Shown: positions 53,480 through 62,437 of the stretch, one piece after another
Position numbering within the stretch: the first letter of the stretch is position 1
How the letters are laid out: every line of letters begins with the position of its first letter
DNA from: UBA6952 sp045562575
GTDB lineage: Bacteria; Chloroflexota; Dehalococcoidia; Lucifugimonadales; UBA6952
DNA length: 64,000 nt
Assembly (NCBI GenBank): GCA_045562575.1
Contig: JBJKVQ010000021.1
Span: forward strand, 1 to 64,000
Direction of reading: 5' to 3'
Notes under the pieces: model-generated
What the model was told of the DNA's origin: nothing
Databases searched by the model: none
Seen by the model: the letters and a program-made list of their open reading frames with translations, nothing else
Program-made: the position numbers and the translations under genes

Positions 53480-55111
53480 TTGAAAACAAACAATTTTAAA
53501 AATTGGAAAGAAAAAGTACTAAAACCGTTTATCACAATTAATGGTGAACGAAAATCGCTTTTTACCACTCTTTCTAATCAAGAAATACACCCTACATATA
53601 ACAATCAAAGTAATACTAAGGAAGAGTTTCCTGGAGAGTTTCCCTACACTAGGGGCATTTATCCTAGTATGTACAGAAGTAGATTATGGACAATGCGCCA
53701 ATATTCAGGTTTTTCTAACCCAGAAAAATCTAATGAGCGATTCAAACACCTTCTAGAACAGGGCCAAAATGGACTATCTGTCGCGTTTGATCTTCCTACA
53801 CAAATAGGGTATGACTCTGATAACGAAATTGCGCAAAGTGAAGTTGGTAAAGTTGGTGTCCCCATTGATACTCTTGCTGATATGGAAACTCTATTTAGTG
53901 ATATTCCTCTAAATAAAATTAGTACATCAATGACAATAAATGCTACTGCCCCGGTTTTACTTGCTATGTATGTTGCTCTAGCAAAAAAACAAAATATTCC
54001 TCTTGAACAATTACGAGGAACACTTCAAAACGATATCTTAAAAGAATATATTGCCCGAGGTACGTATATATATCCTCCCAAAGAATCAATGAATCTTATT
54101 ACTGATGTTTTTGAATTTTGTTCAAAAACGCTACCTAAATGGAATCCAATAAGTATTAGCGGTTACCATATTCGCGAAGCAGGAAGTACTGCAATACAAG
54201 AATTAGCGTTTACCTTTTCTAATGCTATTGAATATATCAAATCAGCAGTTGAAGCAGGATTATCAATTGATGAATTTTGTCCTCAAATTTCTTTTTTCTT
54301 TGTTGCTCAAAATAATTTAATCGAAGAAGTAGCTAAATATCGTGCAGCAAGAAGAATTTGGGCAAAGATAACTAAAGATATGTTCAATGCAGAAAATCCA
54401 AAATCCTCTATGTTGCGATTTCATGTACAAACTGCTGGTGTAACTCTTACAGCCCAACAACCTGATAACAATATTATAAGAAGCACAATACAAGCGATGG
54501 CTGCAGTTCTAGGAGGAGCACAATCACTTCATGTAAATTCAAAAGACGAAGCTCTGGGCTTACCATCTGAAAATTCAGCTGTTATTTCTCTAAGAACACA
54601 ACAAATAATTGCTTTAGAAAGCGGAGTTGCAGATACAGTCGATCCATTGGGTGGTTCATACTATCTTGAAAAACTTACTGATGATATTGAAAATGAAGCC
54701 TTCAAATATATCAATGAAATAGAATCTATTGGCGGCGCCCTAAAGGCTCTTGAAACACAATTCCAAGAAAATGAAATAGAAAACTCTGCCTATATGTTCC
54801 AAAAAGAACTGGAAAATCAAGAACGTTATATGGTAGGAGTAAATACATACAAAGAGGAAAGCAGTGAAAATATTACTTTCCAAAAAATTTCAAGAAAAGA
54901 AATTCAACAACAAATCAAAAAACTTCACTTAGTCAAAAAAAATCGAGATACAAAAAAAGTTGTTGAAAGCTTGGAAAAATTAGAAAAAATTGCCCGTACT
55001 AAAGACAATACAATGCCTGCTATTATTGAAGCTGTAGAATCCTATTCTACAATAGGTGAAATTAGTGATATATTTAGAAAAGTATACGGTGAATATTCCC
55101 CAGATTATTAA
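53480..55111 (+). CDS. mcmA1: Methylmalonyl-CoA mutase, large (catalytic) subunit, split form
   Basis: This 543-residue protein has the substrate-binding barrel of the mutase without the B12-binding domain, which is a separate gene at 56289. Key residues can be placed against the Propionibacterium enzyme: the Tyr of RLWTMRQYSGF (equivalent to Tyr89), the Arg of QNDILKEYIARGTYIYPP (Arg207) and His in ISGYHIREAG (His244). Tyr and Arg together are diagnostic for methylmalonyl-CoA rather than isobutyryl-CoA or 2-hydroxyisobutyryl-CoA substrates. It interconverts methylmalonyl-CoA and succinyl-CoA with adenosylcobalamin. Start is TTG at 53480, with no strong ribosome site. No MeaB chaperone or epimerase gene is seen. 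An acyl-CoA dehydrogenase gene follows by 18 bases. Confidence 0.88.
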   Translation: MKTNNFKNWKEKVLKPFITINGERKSLFTTLSNQEIHPTYNNQSNTKEEFPGEFPYTRGIYPSMYRSRLWTMRQYSGFSNPEKSNERFKHLLEQGQNGLSVAFDLPTQIGYDSDNEIAQSEVGKVGVPIDTLADMETLFSDIPLNKISTSMTINATAPVLLAMYVALAKKQNIPLEQLRGTLQNDILKEYIARGTYIYPPKESMNLITDVFEFCSKTLPKWNPISISGYHIREAGSTAIQELAFTFSNAIEYIKSAVEAGLSIDEFCPQISFFFVAQNNLIEEVAKYRAARRIWAKITKDMFNAENPKSSMLRFHVQTAGVTLTAQQPDNNIIRSTIQAMAAVLGGAQSLHVNSKDEALGLPSENSAVISLRTQQIIALESGVADTVDPLGGSYYLEKLTDDIENEAFKYINEIESIGGALKALETQFQENEIENSAYMFQKELENQERYMVGVNTYKEESSENITFQKISRKEIQQQIKKLHLVKKNRDTKKVVESLEKLEKIARTKDNTMPAIIEAVESYSTIGEISDIFRKVYGEYSPDY

Positions 55112-55129
55112 TCAATAAAAGGATCAAAA

Positions 55130-56287
55130 ATGGATAACCTACTATACAATGAAACTGAATTAATGCTTGCAAAAACAGTCCAAGACTTTGCACAAGATTA
55201 TTTAGCCCCTATGGCACCTATTTTAGATGAACGTGAAGAATTCCCTATGGAAAATTTTCATCGTCTTGCTAGCATGGGTTTACTCGGAATTACTATTGAT
55301 GAAAAATATGGGGGATCTGGTGGGGGATTTAAAGAGTTTTCAATTGTAACAGAGGAAATAGCTAAAGCTTGTGGTGCTACATCTGCAATATATGGATCTC
55401 ATATAGGCTTAGTTTTACAAAGTATAGCCAGATTTGGGAATGAAGAACAAAAGTCAAAATTTTTACCTCCACTAATCGATGGAACATCAGTTGGCGCATG
55501 GGGACTTACCGAACCTGAATCAGGTTCAGATGTTGCATCAATGTCTACAACTTGTACACCAGCAGATAGCTTATATAAGTTAAATGGAACCAAACATTTT
55601 ATAACAAATGGAGATGTGGCTGATACTTTTGTGATTTATGCTACACAGAACCGAGAACTAAAAGCCAAAGGTGTAAATTGTTTAGTAGTTGATAGAAATA
55701 CTCCAGGATTTCAAACTATAAAACAGGATGGAAAACTAGGAATGAAAGCTTCGAGTACTGCTGAATTGATATTTGAAGATTGCCCAATCCCAGAAGAAAA
55801 TCGTTTAGGTGAAGAAGGTACTGGTTTTTATTCAGCAATGCAAATATTGGAATCGAGTAGAATTGCAATTGCAGCACAGTCAGTAGGTATAGGCCAAGCA
55901 TGTCTTGAAGCAGCAACAAATTATGCAGTTTCCAGAAAAACTTTCAATAATCCGATAGCTTCCTACCAAGCTATACAATGGATGTTAGCTGATATGGCTA
56001 CAGAAATAGATGCAGCAAGATTACTAACCCGAAGAGCAAGTATATTGAAAGATATGAAAGAACCCCATAATAAAGAGGCATCCATGGCTAAACTTTTTGC
56101 ATCTGAAAGTGCCAACAGAGCTGCAACTAAAGCTGTACAAATTCTTGGTGGTTATGGATACTTTAAATCTAGCCATGTAGAGAGATATTTTAGAGATGCA
56201 AAAATAACAGAAATCTATGAAGGCACGAGCGAAATACATCGCATGATTATATCTCGATCAATCATTAATCAAGCTAATAATAATTAA
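55130..56287 (+). CDS. Acyl-CoA dehydrogenase
   Basis: A 385-residue flavoenzyme of the acyl-CoA dehydrogenase family. It has GAWGLTEPESGSD (FAD and substrate binding), a KHFITNG strand, a GIGQACLEAATNYAVSRKTF segment, the Q-I-L-G-G-Y-G-Y motif, and YEGTSEIHRMIISR with Glu in the position of the catalytic base. The reaction is alpha,beta-desaturation of an acyl-CoA with electrons to ETF. The substrate could be short-chain or branched. It lies between the two mutase subunits with one base before the next gene, implying that substrate oxidation feeds propionyl/methylmalonyl-CoA metabolism. Confidence 0.92.
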   Translation: MDNLLYNETELMLAKTVQDFAQDYLAPMAPILDEREEFPMENFHRLASMGLLGITIDEKYGGSGGGFKEFSIVTEEIAKACGATSAIYGSHIGLVLQSIARFGNEEQKSKFLPPLIDGTSVGAWGLTEPESGSDVASMSTTCTPADSLYKLNGTKHFITNGDVADTFVIYATQNRELKAKGVNCLVVDRNTPGFQTIKQDGKLGMKASSTAELIFEDCPIPEENRLGEEGTGFYSAMQILESSRIAIAAQSVGIGQACLEAATNYAVSRKTFNNPIASYQAIQWMLADMATEIDAARLLTRRASILKDMKEPHNKEASMAKLFASESANRAATKAVQILGGYGYFKSSHVERYFRDAKITEIYEGTSEIHRMIISRSIINQANNN

Positions 56288-56288
56288 C

Positions 56289-56687
56289 ATGAATAACAAT
56301 GAAATAAGAGTACTTATTGCAAAACCAGGGCTTGACGGGCATGACCGTGGAGCTAAGGTTATTACTCGATATTTGTCCGAACAAAACATCAAAACTAAAT
56401 TTTCAGGGATTAGAAAAACCCCTGAACAAATAACAGAATTAGCTTCAAAAATGGATGCAAATATTATTGGAATAAGCATTTTGTCAGGAGCTCATCTAGA
56501 ACTTGTTGCAGAGCTATTTGATTGTCTCTACAAAAAAGAAATGGATCATGTGAAAATACTAGTCGGTGGAATTATACCCGAATCAGATAAAGAAGCCCTA
56601 AGTTCATTAGGAGTAAAGGGCGTTTTTGGTCCTGGAACCTCACTGGAAGAAATCGAAACATCTATACGGAATGCATATAACGAATAA
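56289..56687 (+). CDS. mcmA2: Methylmalonyl-CoA mutase, B12-binding subunit
   Basis: A 132-residue stand-alone cobalamin-binding domain: IAKPGLDGHDRGAKVI contains the D-x-H-x-x-G motif that supplies the lower axial His to cobalt, followed by the GISILSGAHLELV and VGGIIP loops. With the large subunit at 53480 it completes an alpha/beta-type mutase like those of archaea and some bacteria. Its start is 1 base after the acyl-CoA dehydrogenase stop. The spacing implies one transcript for all three genes. Ethylmalonyl- or isobutyryl-CoA mutases have similar small subunits, but residues in the large subunit favour methylmalonyl-CoA. Confidence 0.9.
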   Translation: MNNNEIRVLIAKPGLDGHDRGAKVITRYLSEQNIKTKFSGIRKTPEQITELASKMDANIIGISILSGAHLELVAELFDCLYKKEMDHVKILVGGIIPESDKEALSSLGVKGVFGPGTSLEEIETSIRNAYNE

Positions 56688-56711
56688 TTATACAAAGAAA
56701 GGTATTCTTTC

Positions 56712-57161
56712 GTGCTTTTACAGTTAGGAGATTTATTAAAATCAGCTACAGGAACCAAAAAACTTCATAATGTTTTTTGTGATGAAATAATACTAGATGA
56801 ATTCGATATAGTTTCAAGTTCTGGTATAATTTGGCTAACAAAAATTAATATGGGTGTATGGGCAACTACCAATATACTACTAAATATCACATCTACTTGT
56901 GATCGTTGTTTAGAAAAATATAACCAAGTTGTAAATATAGAATCTGATGATATTTTCTATCATTTTGACTATTTAGGAAAAAACCCTGAATTATATGATA
57001 GAATAGACAGTCCTGAGATTTTTTATATAAAAGATAATATGATCGAGTTAACAGAATCATTCAGGCAAAACATATTAGTTAATATGCCAATAAAATTATT
57101 GTGCGATTTAGATTGCCAAGGCATAGTGAATAAAAATAATACTATATCAAATAGAAATTAA
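56712..57161 (+). CDS. DUF177 (YceD) family protein
   Basis: A 149-residue protein of the DUF177 family, usually found immediately before rpmF and linked to 23S rRNA accumulation and ribosome assembly. It has the two conserved Cys pairs: CDRC in the middle and C-x-x-x-C (CDLDC) near the C-terminus. The start is GTG at 56712, after a weak AAAGG site. It is 33 bases before rpmF, the expected order. Sequence conservation outside the cysteines is low, as in most DUF177 proteins. Confidence 0.8.
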   Translation: MLLQLGDLLKSATGTKKLHNVFCDEIILDEFDIVSSSGIIWLTKINMGVWATTNILLNITSTCDRCLEKYNQVVNIESDDIFYHFDYLGKNPELYDRIDSPEIFYIKDNMIELTESFRQNILVNMPIKLLCDLDCQGIVNKNNTISNRN

Positions 57162-57194
57162 ATCGATATCGAAAATAGATAAGGAGAAAATACC

Positions 57195-57389
57195 ATGGGA
57201 GCTTTACCGAAAAAAAAGCGAACACAGTCACGAAGAGGAGCTAGAAAAAGCCATATAAGTTTAACAGCACCAACTTTAACTACATGCCCGCAATGTGGCC
57301 AAAAAATCCCAACTCATCAAGTTTGTCCTGAATGTGGATTCTATAAAGGCCAAATGGTTAGAGAAACCAAAGTTCAGGAAATAATTTAA
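57195..57389 (+). CDS. rpmF: Ribosomal protein bL32
   Basis: The 64-residue bL32 of the large subunit: N-terminal MGALPKKKRTQSRRGARKSH, then a zinc-ribbon with CPQCG and CPECG, and the GFYKGQ ending. All four Cys are kept, so this is the zinc-binding (C+) paralogue. An AAGGAG site is well spaced before the ATG. The order DUF177-rpmF-fabD-acpP matches the widespread ribosome/fatty-acid cluster, though plsX, fabH and fabG are absent here. Confidence 0.96.
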   Translation: MGALPKKKRTQSRRGARKSHISLTAPTLTTCPQCGQKIPTHQVCPECGFYKGQMVRETKVQEII

Positions 57390-57425
57390 CAATAATATAT
57401 ATTGATAATTTACGGTTGGTGATAG

Positions 57426-58355
57426 ATGGATAATGCAATAATTTTTCCAGGGCAAGGTGCGCAAGAAGTAGGTATGGGGAAAAGTCTTTTTGAAAACTCT
57501 GAAGCTGCTAAGGATGTCTTTCTACGGGCAGATGAGGCTTTGGGCATATCTTTATCTGACATAATTTTTGAAGGGCCCTCAGAAGAATTAGAACGAACAA
57601 TAAACACACAACCTGCTATCCTCACTGTGAGTATTGCCTGTTTCGAAGCATATAAATCAATGCATTCTCTTTCAGTTTCTGAAATAGCAAAATTTTGTGC
57701 AGGACATAGTTTAGGTGAATATAGTGCATTAGTTGCAAGCGAAGCAATTACTTTAGAAGATGGAGTAAAGTTAGTCAGAGAACGCGGAAGATTGATGCAA
57801 GAAGCATGTGACCGAGTTGATAGCGGAATGGCAGCAATCATTGGGTTAGATGAAGATGTTGTTCAAGAATTATGCAAAGAATCGAACACACAAGCTGCGA
57901 ACGTCAACAGCCCTGGCCAAATAGTCATAAGTGGACTTAAATCTGATATAGATAACGCAGTTAAGATTGCATCTGAACGCGGTGCTAAACGAGCAATCCC
58001 ATTGAAAGTTAGTGGGGCATTTCATTCATATCTCATGAGCTCAGCCCTTTCTGAAATGAATAATGCCATTAAAAATGTTACTTTTAATAATTCTTCAATC
58101 CCTTTAATTGCTAATTGTTCTAGTAAACCAATGAGTAACGTTTCCGAAATACGGGAAGAATTATCAGAACAATTATGTGGATGTGTATACTGGCAAAAAG
58201 GAATTGAACATATGGCAAATGAAGGTATAACAACCTTCTACGAATTTGGTCCAGGAAAAGTGCTATCTGGTATGGTAAAAAGAATATCAGAAAATTCCAC
58301 AACACACTCGGTTTCAGACTATGAATCTTTGATTAATTTGCAACCTGAAAATTAA
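57426..58355 (+). CDS. fabD: Malonyl-CoA:ACP transacylase (FabD)
   Basis: A 309-residue enzyme that transfers malonyl groups from CoA to acyl carrier protein for fatty acid synthesis. The FPGQGAQ motif (7-13), the nucleophile Ser95 in GHSLGEYSA, and the catalytic His in a SGAFHSYLM segment are all present. Its partner, acpP, is two genes downstream. The length and motifs are standard. The gap to rpmF is 36 bases and to nusB 7 bases. Confidence 0.95.
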   Translation: MDNAIIFPGQGAQEVGMGKSLFENSEAAKDVFLRADEALGISLSDIIFEGPSEELERTINTQPAILTVSIACFEAYKSMHSLSVSEIAKFCAGHSLGEYSALVASEAITLEDGVKLVRERGRLMQEACDRVDSGMAAIIGLDEDVVQELCKESNTQAANVNSPGQIVISGLKSDIDNAVKIASERGAKRAIPLKVSGAFHSYLMSSALSEMNNAIKNVTFNNSSIPLIANCSSKPMSNVSEIREELSEQLCGCVYWQKGIEHMANEGITTFYEFGPGKVLSGMVKRISENSTTHSVSDYESLINLQPEN

Positions 58356-58362
58356 GGAAATT

Positions 58363-58782
58363 ATGGATCCTCTACGGTTACGAAAAGATCGCGAGTTAAT
58401 AATAAAAATACTATATGAAATCGATAGTACCTCTCATGAACTGGAAACTATTATAAACAATACCTTTAAACGTATTAAAATAAATGCTTCCAGAAGAGAC
58501 TATATATCATCTACTTCAGAAGGAATTCTTGAAAACCTATCTTCTATTGACGAAACATTATCAGAATATGCAATTAGTTGGCCAATAGAACAAATATCAC
58601 TAATTGACAGAAATATTTTACGCTTGTCAATTTATGAATTGCAACATTCTGATACAAACACTACTAGTATTGTTATCAATGACGCTGTAGAATTAGCAAA
58701 GAATTATGGAAGTGACCATTCAGGAAAATTTATTAATGGAGTCCTAGGCTCCTACGCCAGAAAAACACTAAATAAAACATAA
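58363..58782 (+). CDS. nusB: Transcription antitermination factor NusB
   Basis: A 139-residue all-helical protein that, with NusE, binds boxA RNA to prevent early termination in rRNA operons. LLYEID-like KILYEIDSTS near the N-terminus, WPIEQISLIDRNILRLSIYEL, and VINDAVELAKNYGSDHSGKFINGVLG are the classic NusB pattern. The AAGGA site is close before the ATG. Its insertion between fabD and acpP is not the usual order. Confidence 0.93.
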   Translation: MDPLRLRKDRELIIKILYEIDSTSHELETIINNTFKRIKINASRRDYISSTSEGILENLSSIDETLSEYAISWPIEQISLIDRNILRLSIYELQHSDTNTTSIVINDAVELAKNYGSDHSGKFINGVLGSYARKTLNKT

Positions 58783-58805
58783 CATATTACTTGAGGAGGA
58801 ATATT

Positions 58806-59063
58806 GTGGCGACAATTTTAGAAAGAGTACAACAACTTACAGCGGAACGTTTAGGAGTCGATGAGGCATCGGTTATTCCTACAGCTTCCTTTATTGATGA
58901 CTTAAATGCAGATTCTCTCGACTTGGTAGAATTGATTATGGCACTTGAAGAAGAATTTTCAAAAGATGGTGACCCTTTGGAAATCCCTGATGAAGATGCA
59001 GAAAAAATTGTTACTGTGCAAAGCGCAGTTGATTATATTCAATCAAAAGGTATTCAAGATTAA
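58806..59063 (+). CDS. acpP: Acyl carrier protein
   Basis: An 85-residue acidic four-helix carrier protein that holds growing fatty acyl chains on 4'-phosphopantetheine. The prosthetic group attaches to Ser37 in the NADSLDLVELIMALEEEF motif. A TTG at 58791 opens the frame, but the GAGGAGG ribosome site lies between it and the GTG at 58806, so GTG is taken as the start. A short insertion (SKDGDPLE) before the last helix is a minor difference from E. coli AcpP. It follows nusB by 23 bases. Confidence 0.95.
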   Translation: MATILERVQQLTAERLGVDEASVIPTASFIDDLNADSLDLVELIMALEEEFSKDGDPLEIPDEDAEKIVTVQSAVDYIQSKGIQD

Positions 59064-59084
59064 ATAAACTCAAATCTTGGTCTT

Positions 59085-59684
59085 ATGAAAAATCTGACTG
59101 ATATTTCAGAACTAATAAAAAATTGTACAAATTGTGAATTATCATTAACAAGAACACATGCAGTACCAGGTGAAGGTTCCTTCAATGCTAAAATAATGCT
59201 TGTAGGAGAAGCACCTGGGCATTATGAAGATAATAGTGGTCTACCTTTTGTAGGTGCTGCTGGTAAATTACTTACAAAATTACTCAACTCTATTAGTTTA
59301 TCAAGAAATGATGTATTTATTACAAATATAGTAAAATGCCGACCACCAAACAATAGAGACCCGTCTCCAAATGAAATAAGTCAATGTTCACCATACCTGA
59401 GTAAACAAATTGAGCTTATCAATCCTACACTTATCATAACTTTGGGGCGCCATTCTCTTTCATACTTTGTCCCCAATACTCCTATAGGGAAAGCTCATGG
59501 TACTATTATAAAACAAGGCGGATATACTATTTATCCAACTTATCATCCTGCTGCAGCTTTACGACAAACAAGATTCAGCGAAATCCTTTCTGAAGAGTTC
59601 CAACGTATTCCAACTTTAATAAAATCTTTAGAAACAAAAGAAGAGAACCCTCAATCTACTAACAATCAGTTGGAGTTATTTTAA
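59085..59684 (+). CDS. Uracil-DNA glycosylase, family 4 (iron-sulfur)
   Basis: A 199-residue DNA repair enzyme that removes uracil from DNA. Motif A GEAPGHYED and motif B YHPAAALR identify family 4; LPFVGAAGKLL is typical. The [4Fe-4S] ligands are Cys14, Cys17, Cys85 and Cys101. Family 4 enzymes are common in thermophiles but also in many mesophiles. It is co-directional with the fatty-acid/ribosome cluster, 21 bases after acpP. No strong ribosome site is seen before the ATG. Confidence 0.92.
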   Translation: MKNLTDISELIKNCTNCELSLTRTHAVPGEGSFNAKIMLVGEAPGHYEDNSGLPFVGAAGKLLTKLLNSISLSRNDVFITNIVKCRPPNNRDPSPNEISQCSPYLSKQIELINPTLIITLGRHSLSYFVPNTPIGKAHGTIIKQGGYTIYPTYHPAAALRQTRFSEILSEEFQRIPTLIKSLETKEENPQSTNNQLELF

Positions 59685-59757
59685 ACTTATACGAATTAGA
59701 CATATTTCATTTTTTTGTCTAAAATTATCAAGAATTACATAAAAATGAGAATGATAT

Positions 59758-61980
59758 ATGTTCACCAGCATTCTAACAAATATAAAGAAGCTCATACGTG
59801 AACTTTCAGATAACCCATCTGCACAAGCTGCAGTTCTATTTGCAGCTTCAGTAATAATTATTTACATCCAAAGAGAATACCTCCTTGAAACTTTCATACC
59901 TAATATTAGTGAGATTATTCTTACTTATGTTGGCTACGGATTTGTAACATTTTCAATATTTTTTATTGGGGTGATAGCAGCAGTAATTCACTTTAAAAAA
60001 GATTTCTTGATATTTTGGCCTCAATTAATCGCATCAATATTAACTGTTATATCTATTCAATTATTAATGGGAGCTTTTAAAGGACCACAAGGAATTGTTT
60101 TTAAAGAAACCACTGGTGGAAAATTAGGGAAATATTTATGGCAGGATTTTTATATACCAGGTCCAATTTTATTATTACTTTTAGTAGCAATTGCATTTTA
60201 TATTTTTTGGCCAAAATTTTCTTTAGATAAATTAAAAATATTCAAGATATACTTCCTTTCTTTTATATATTCCTTAGCAAAAATATTTAAGTCAGAGCCT
60301 AAAAAACCAAGGATAATTGAAAAAAAATCGTATCAAGAACCAAAAGATAATCCAAAACCAAAAATAGAAGAATCTAAAGGAAACTCTTCCTCATATAATA
60401 ATCAACCAATAAGAAAAAATGTACTAGCTGAACAAAAGATAAATAAGATCGAAGAAAAAATTGATACTTCCCAAAAATCGACACGTGCATTTACTTTTGG
60501 AAAACCATGGGCTATACCAGAAATGTCATTACTTGAATATGGTCCTGAAGCTTCCATTTCATCTGATGAATCAAAACTAGTTGCTGAAAAAATCGAGGAA
60601 ACTTTATTAAATCATGGAATCGAAGTTAGAGTTAATCAAATTAAACCTGGACCAACAGTTACGATGTATGGCCTCACACCAGGTTGGACAAGAAAAACAA
60701 GAAAACCCAAAAAAAATGATGATCAAGAGGATAATTTAGATGAAGAAACTAGCAGAGGTACACGGGTAAAAGTAGATAGCATTGTTGCAAGAGAAAAAGA
60801 CCTAGCATTGGCTCTTGCAGCACCTAGCTTAAGAATTGAAGCTCCTGTTCCTGGAGAATCTATTGTAGGTATAGAAGTTCCTAATAAAAAAGCACTCATG
60901 GTAAGTCTAAGAAAAACATTAGAACATGCCAAAGTTAATACTATAAAAAAGAATCTAGGTATTCCCTTAGCTTTAGGGCAAGGATCTAGTGGGGAAGCAA
61001 CAGTTACTGATCTACGCAAATTACCACATCTTTTAATTGCTGGTTCTACTGGTAGTGGAAAAAGCGTATGTATTAATACCCTACTAGTTTCAATGATTGC
61101 CAAAATGACACCTGATAAACTACGGCTATTACTCATTGATCCTAAGCGCGTAGAGCTTACACCTTTTAACGGTATTCCTCATTTAATATCCCCTGTTGTA
61201 GTAGAACCTGATGAAGCAGTTAAATCTTTAAAAGGGCTTCTCGAAGAAATGATAAGAAGATATAAAGTTCTTGAAGAAATAGGTGTCAGAAATATAGATA
61301 GTTATATCAATCATCCCAAAGCAATTGAACCAATGCCTTACTTAGTAATAGCAATAGATGAATTAGCAGATCTAATGATGACAGCACCTTACGAAGTCGA
61401 ACAAACGCTTACCCGATTAGCTCAACTAGGAAGAGCAACAGGTATACATTTAATAGTCGCAACTCAAAGACCATCAGTAGATGTAGTAACCGGACTTATT
61501 AAAGCTAATTTCCCTAGTAGAATTAGTTTCGCTGTTGTATCCCAAATTGATTCTAGAACTATTCTAGATTCTAGTGGCGCAGAAAGATTGTTAGGAAAAG
61601 GAGATATGTTATTTCTATCTTCAGATTTCCCAAAAGCGCAACGAGTCCAAGGTGCATATCTAAGTGATGAAGAGATTAACAAACTAGTAAATTATTGGGC
61701 TACTGAAAAAGGTACACCATTACCTGAAATATCCTTAGAATTACCAGTAAATGATATAACCAATCCAGACTTTGATTCAGGAGATTTCCCAAAAGACGAA
61801 CTATTTGGTAAGGCTTCTGAATTAGCAGGAAGATACTCTCATATATCAACATCGCTTTTGCAACGAAAACTACGTATTGGATATCCCAGAGCTGCTAGAT
61901 TAATCGATCAACTAGAAGATGCTGGTGTTATAGGGCCAGAAGAACCAGGAAAGTCTAGAGAAGTTCTTATACAATCTTAG
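59758..61980 (+). CDS. ftsK: DNA translocase FtsK/SpoIIIE
   Basis: A 740-residue membrane-anchored motor that pumps DNA at the division septum and aids chromosome-dimer resolution. Four membrane helices (about 22-41, 48-74, 78-101 and 134-153) precede a polar Lys/Glu/Pro linker (about 180-240), the alpha domain, the RecA-like motor with Walker A GSTGSGKSV (about 428-436) and Walker B YLVIAIDELADLM, and the C-terminal winged-helix gamma domain that reads KOPS/SRS DNA (residues about 680-740). It is shorter than E. coli FtsK (1,329) because the linker is short. Its last four bases overlap the convergent MazG-like gene. Confidence 0.95.
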   Translation: MFTSILTNIKKLIRELSDNPSAQAAVLFAASVIIIYIQREYLLETFIPNISEIILTYVGYGFVTFSIFFIGVIAAVIHFKKDFLIFWPQLIASILTVISIQLLMGAFKGPQGIVFKETTGGKLGKYLWQDFYIPGPILLLLLVAIAFYIFWPKFSLDKLKIFKIYFLSFIYSLAKIFKSEPKKPRIIEKKSYQEPKDNPKPKIEESKGNSSSYNNQPIRKNVLAEQKINKIEEKIDTSQKSTRAFTFGKPWAIPEMSLLEYGPEASISSDESKLVAEKIEETLLNHGIEVRVNQIKPGPTVTMYGLTPGWTRKTRKPKKNDDQEDNLDEETSRGTRVKVDSIVAREKDLALALAAPSLRIEAPVPGESIVGIEVPNKKALMVSLRKTLEHAKVNTIKKNLGIPLALGQGSSGEATVTDLRKLPHLLIAGSTGSGKSVCINTLLVSMIAKMTPDKLRLLLIDPKRVELTPFNGIPHLISPVVVEPDEAVKSLKGLLEEMIRRYKVLEEIGVRNIDSYINHPKAIEPMPYLVIAIDELADLMMTAPYEVEQTLTRLAQLGRATGIHLIVATQRPSVDVVTGLIKANFPSRISFAVVSQIDSRTILDSSGAERLLGKGDMLFLSSDFPKAQRVQGAYLSDEEINKLVNYWATEKGTPLPEISLELPVNDITNPDFDSGDFPKDELFGKASELAGRYSHISTSLLQRKLRIGYPRAARLIDQLEDAGVIGPEEPGKSREVLIQS

Positions 61981-62327
61981 TTAGGGTGCTTTACAACTTT
62001 ACCTTGAGTATTGAGGTAGTGAGTATCATCAGTTTTATTATTATTTTTTACTATCACTTCGTTTAAAGCACTTATTGCTAATTCTTTATCAATTGAAATT
62101 ATCGTTCCAAGCGCTACATATAGAACATCAACAGCTTCATTTGCAACATTATTCATGGATTCAGATTCTAGAGCAACTTTAAGTTCATCTACTTCTTCTC
62201 TTTGGATAGCAATTCTATCTAGAAGTTTTTCTCGATTATAATTATCTAATAAATCAAATCTATCGTGAAAATTATAAACAGATTGAAATAATTCTCCAAC
62301 TTTTGCTTTCAATTCTTCTATAGCCAC
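61977..62327 (-). CDS. MazG-like nucleotide pyrophosphohydrolase
   Basis: A 116-residue all-alpha NTP-pyrophosphohydrolase-fold protein. The metal-binding pattern of the MazG/PRA-PH superfamily is visible: REEVDELKVAL (E-x-x-E type) and NEAVDVLYVALG (E-x-x-D). It would hydrolyse a nucleoside triphosphate, or a similar compound, to the monophosphate and pyrophosphate, perhaps as a house-cleaning enzyme. Length and single-domain form differ from full MazG (about 260). It is divergent from recF and convergent with ftsK (4-base overlap). Phosphoribosyl-ATP pyrophosphatase is an alternative, less likely without his genes nearby. Confidence 0.7.
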   Translation of the reverse strand: MAIEELKAKVGELFQSVYNFHDRFDLLDNYNREKLLDRIAIQREEVDELKVALESESMNNVANEAVDVLYVALGTIISIDKELAISALNEVIVKNNNKTDDTHYLNTQGKVVKHPN

Positions 62328-62437
62328 AACTTACTCCCAGATATTTAATACTTTTATTTACCGAAAATTTTTATAATGAATTTATTAGTCAAAGACACTA
62401 CGATATTTATTACATTATAAATTACTGAGAGATCAAA

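Noticed and set aside
59696..59722. TTAGACA/TGTCTAA inverted repeat before ftsK as a terminator
   Set aside because: The 7-bp stem has a 13-base loop and no following T-run, so it is too weak to call.
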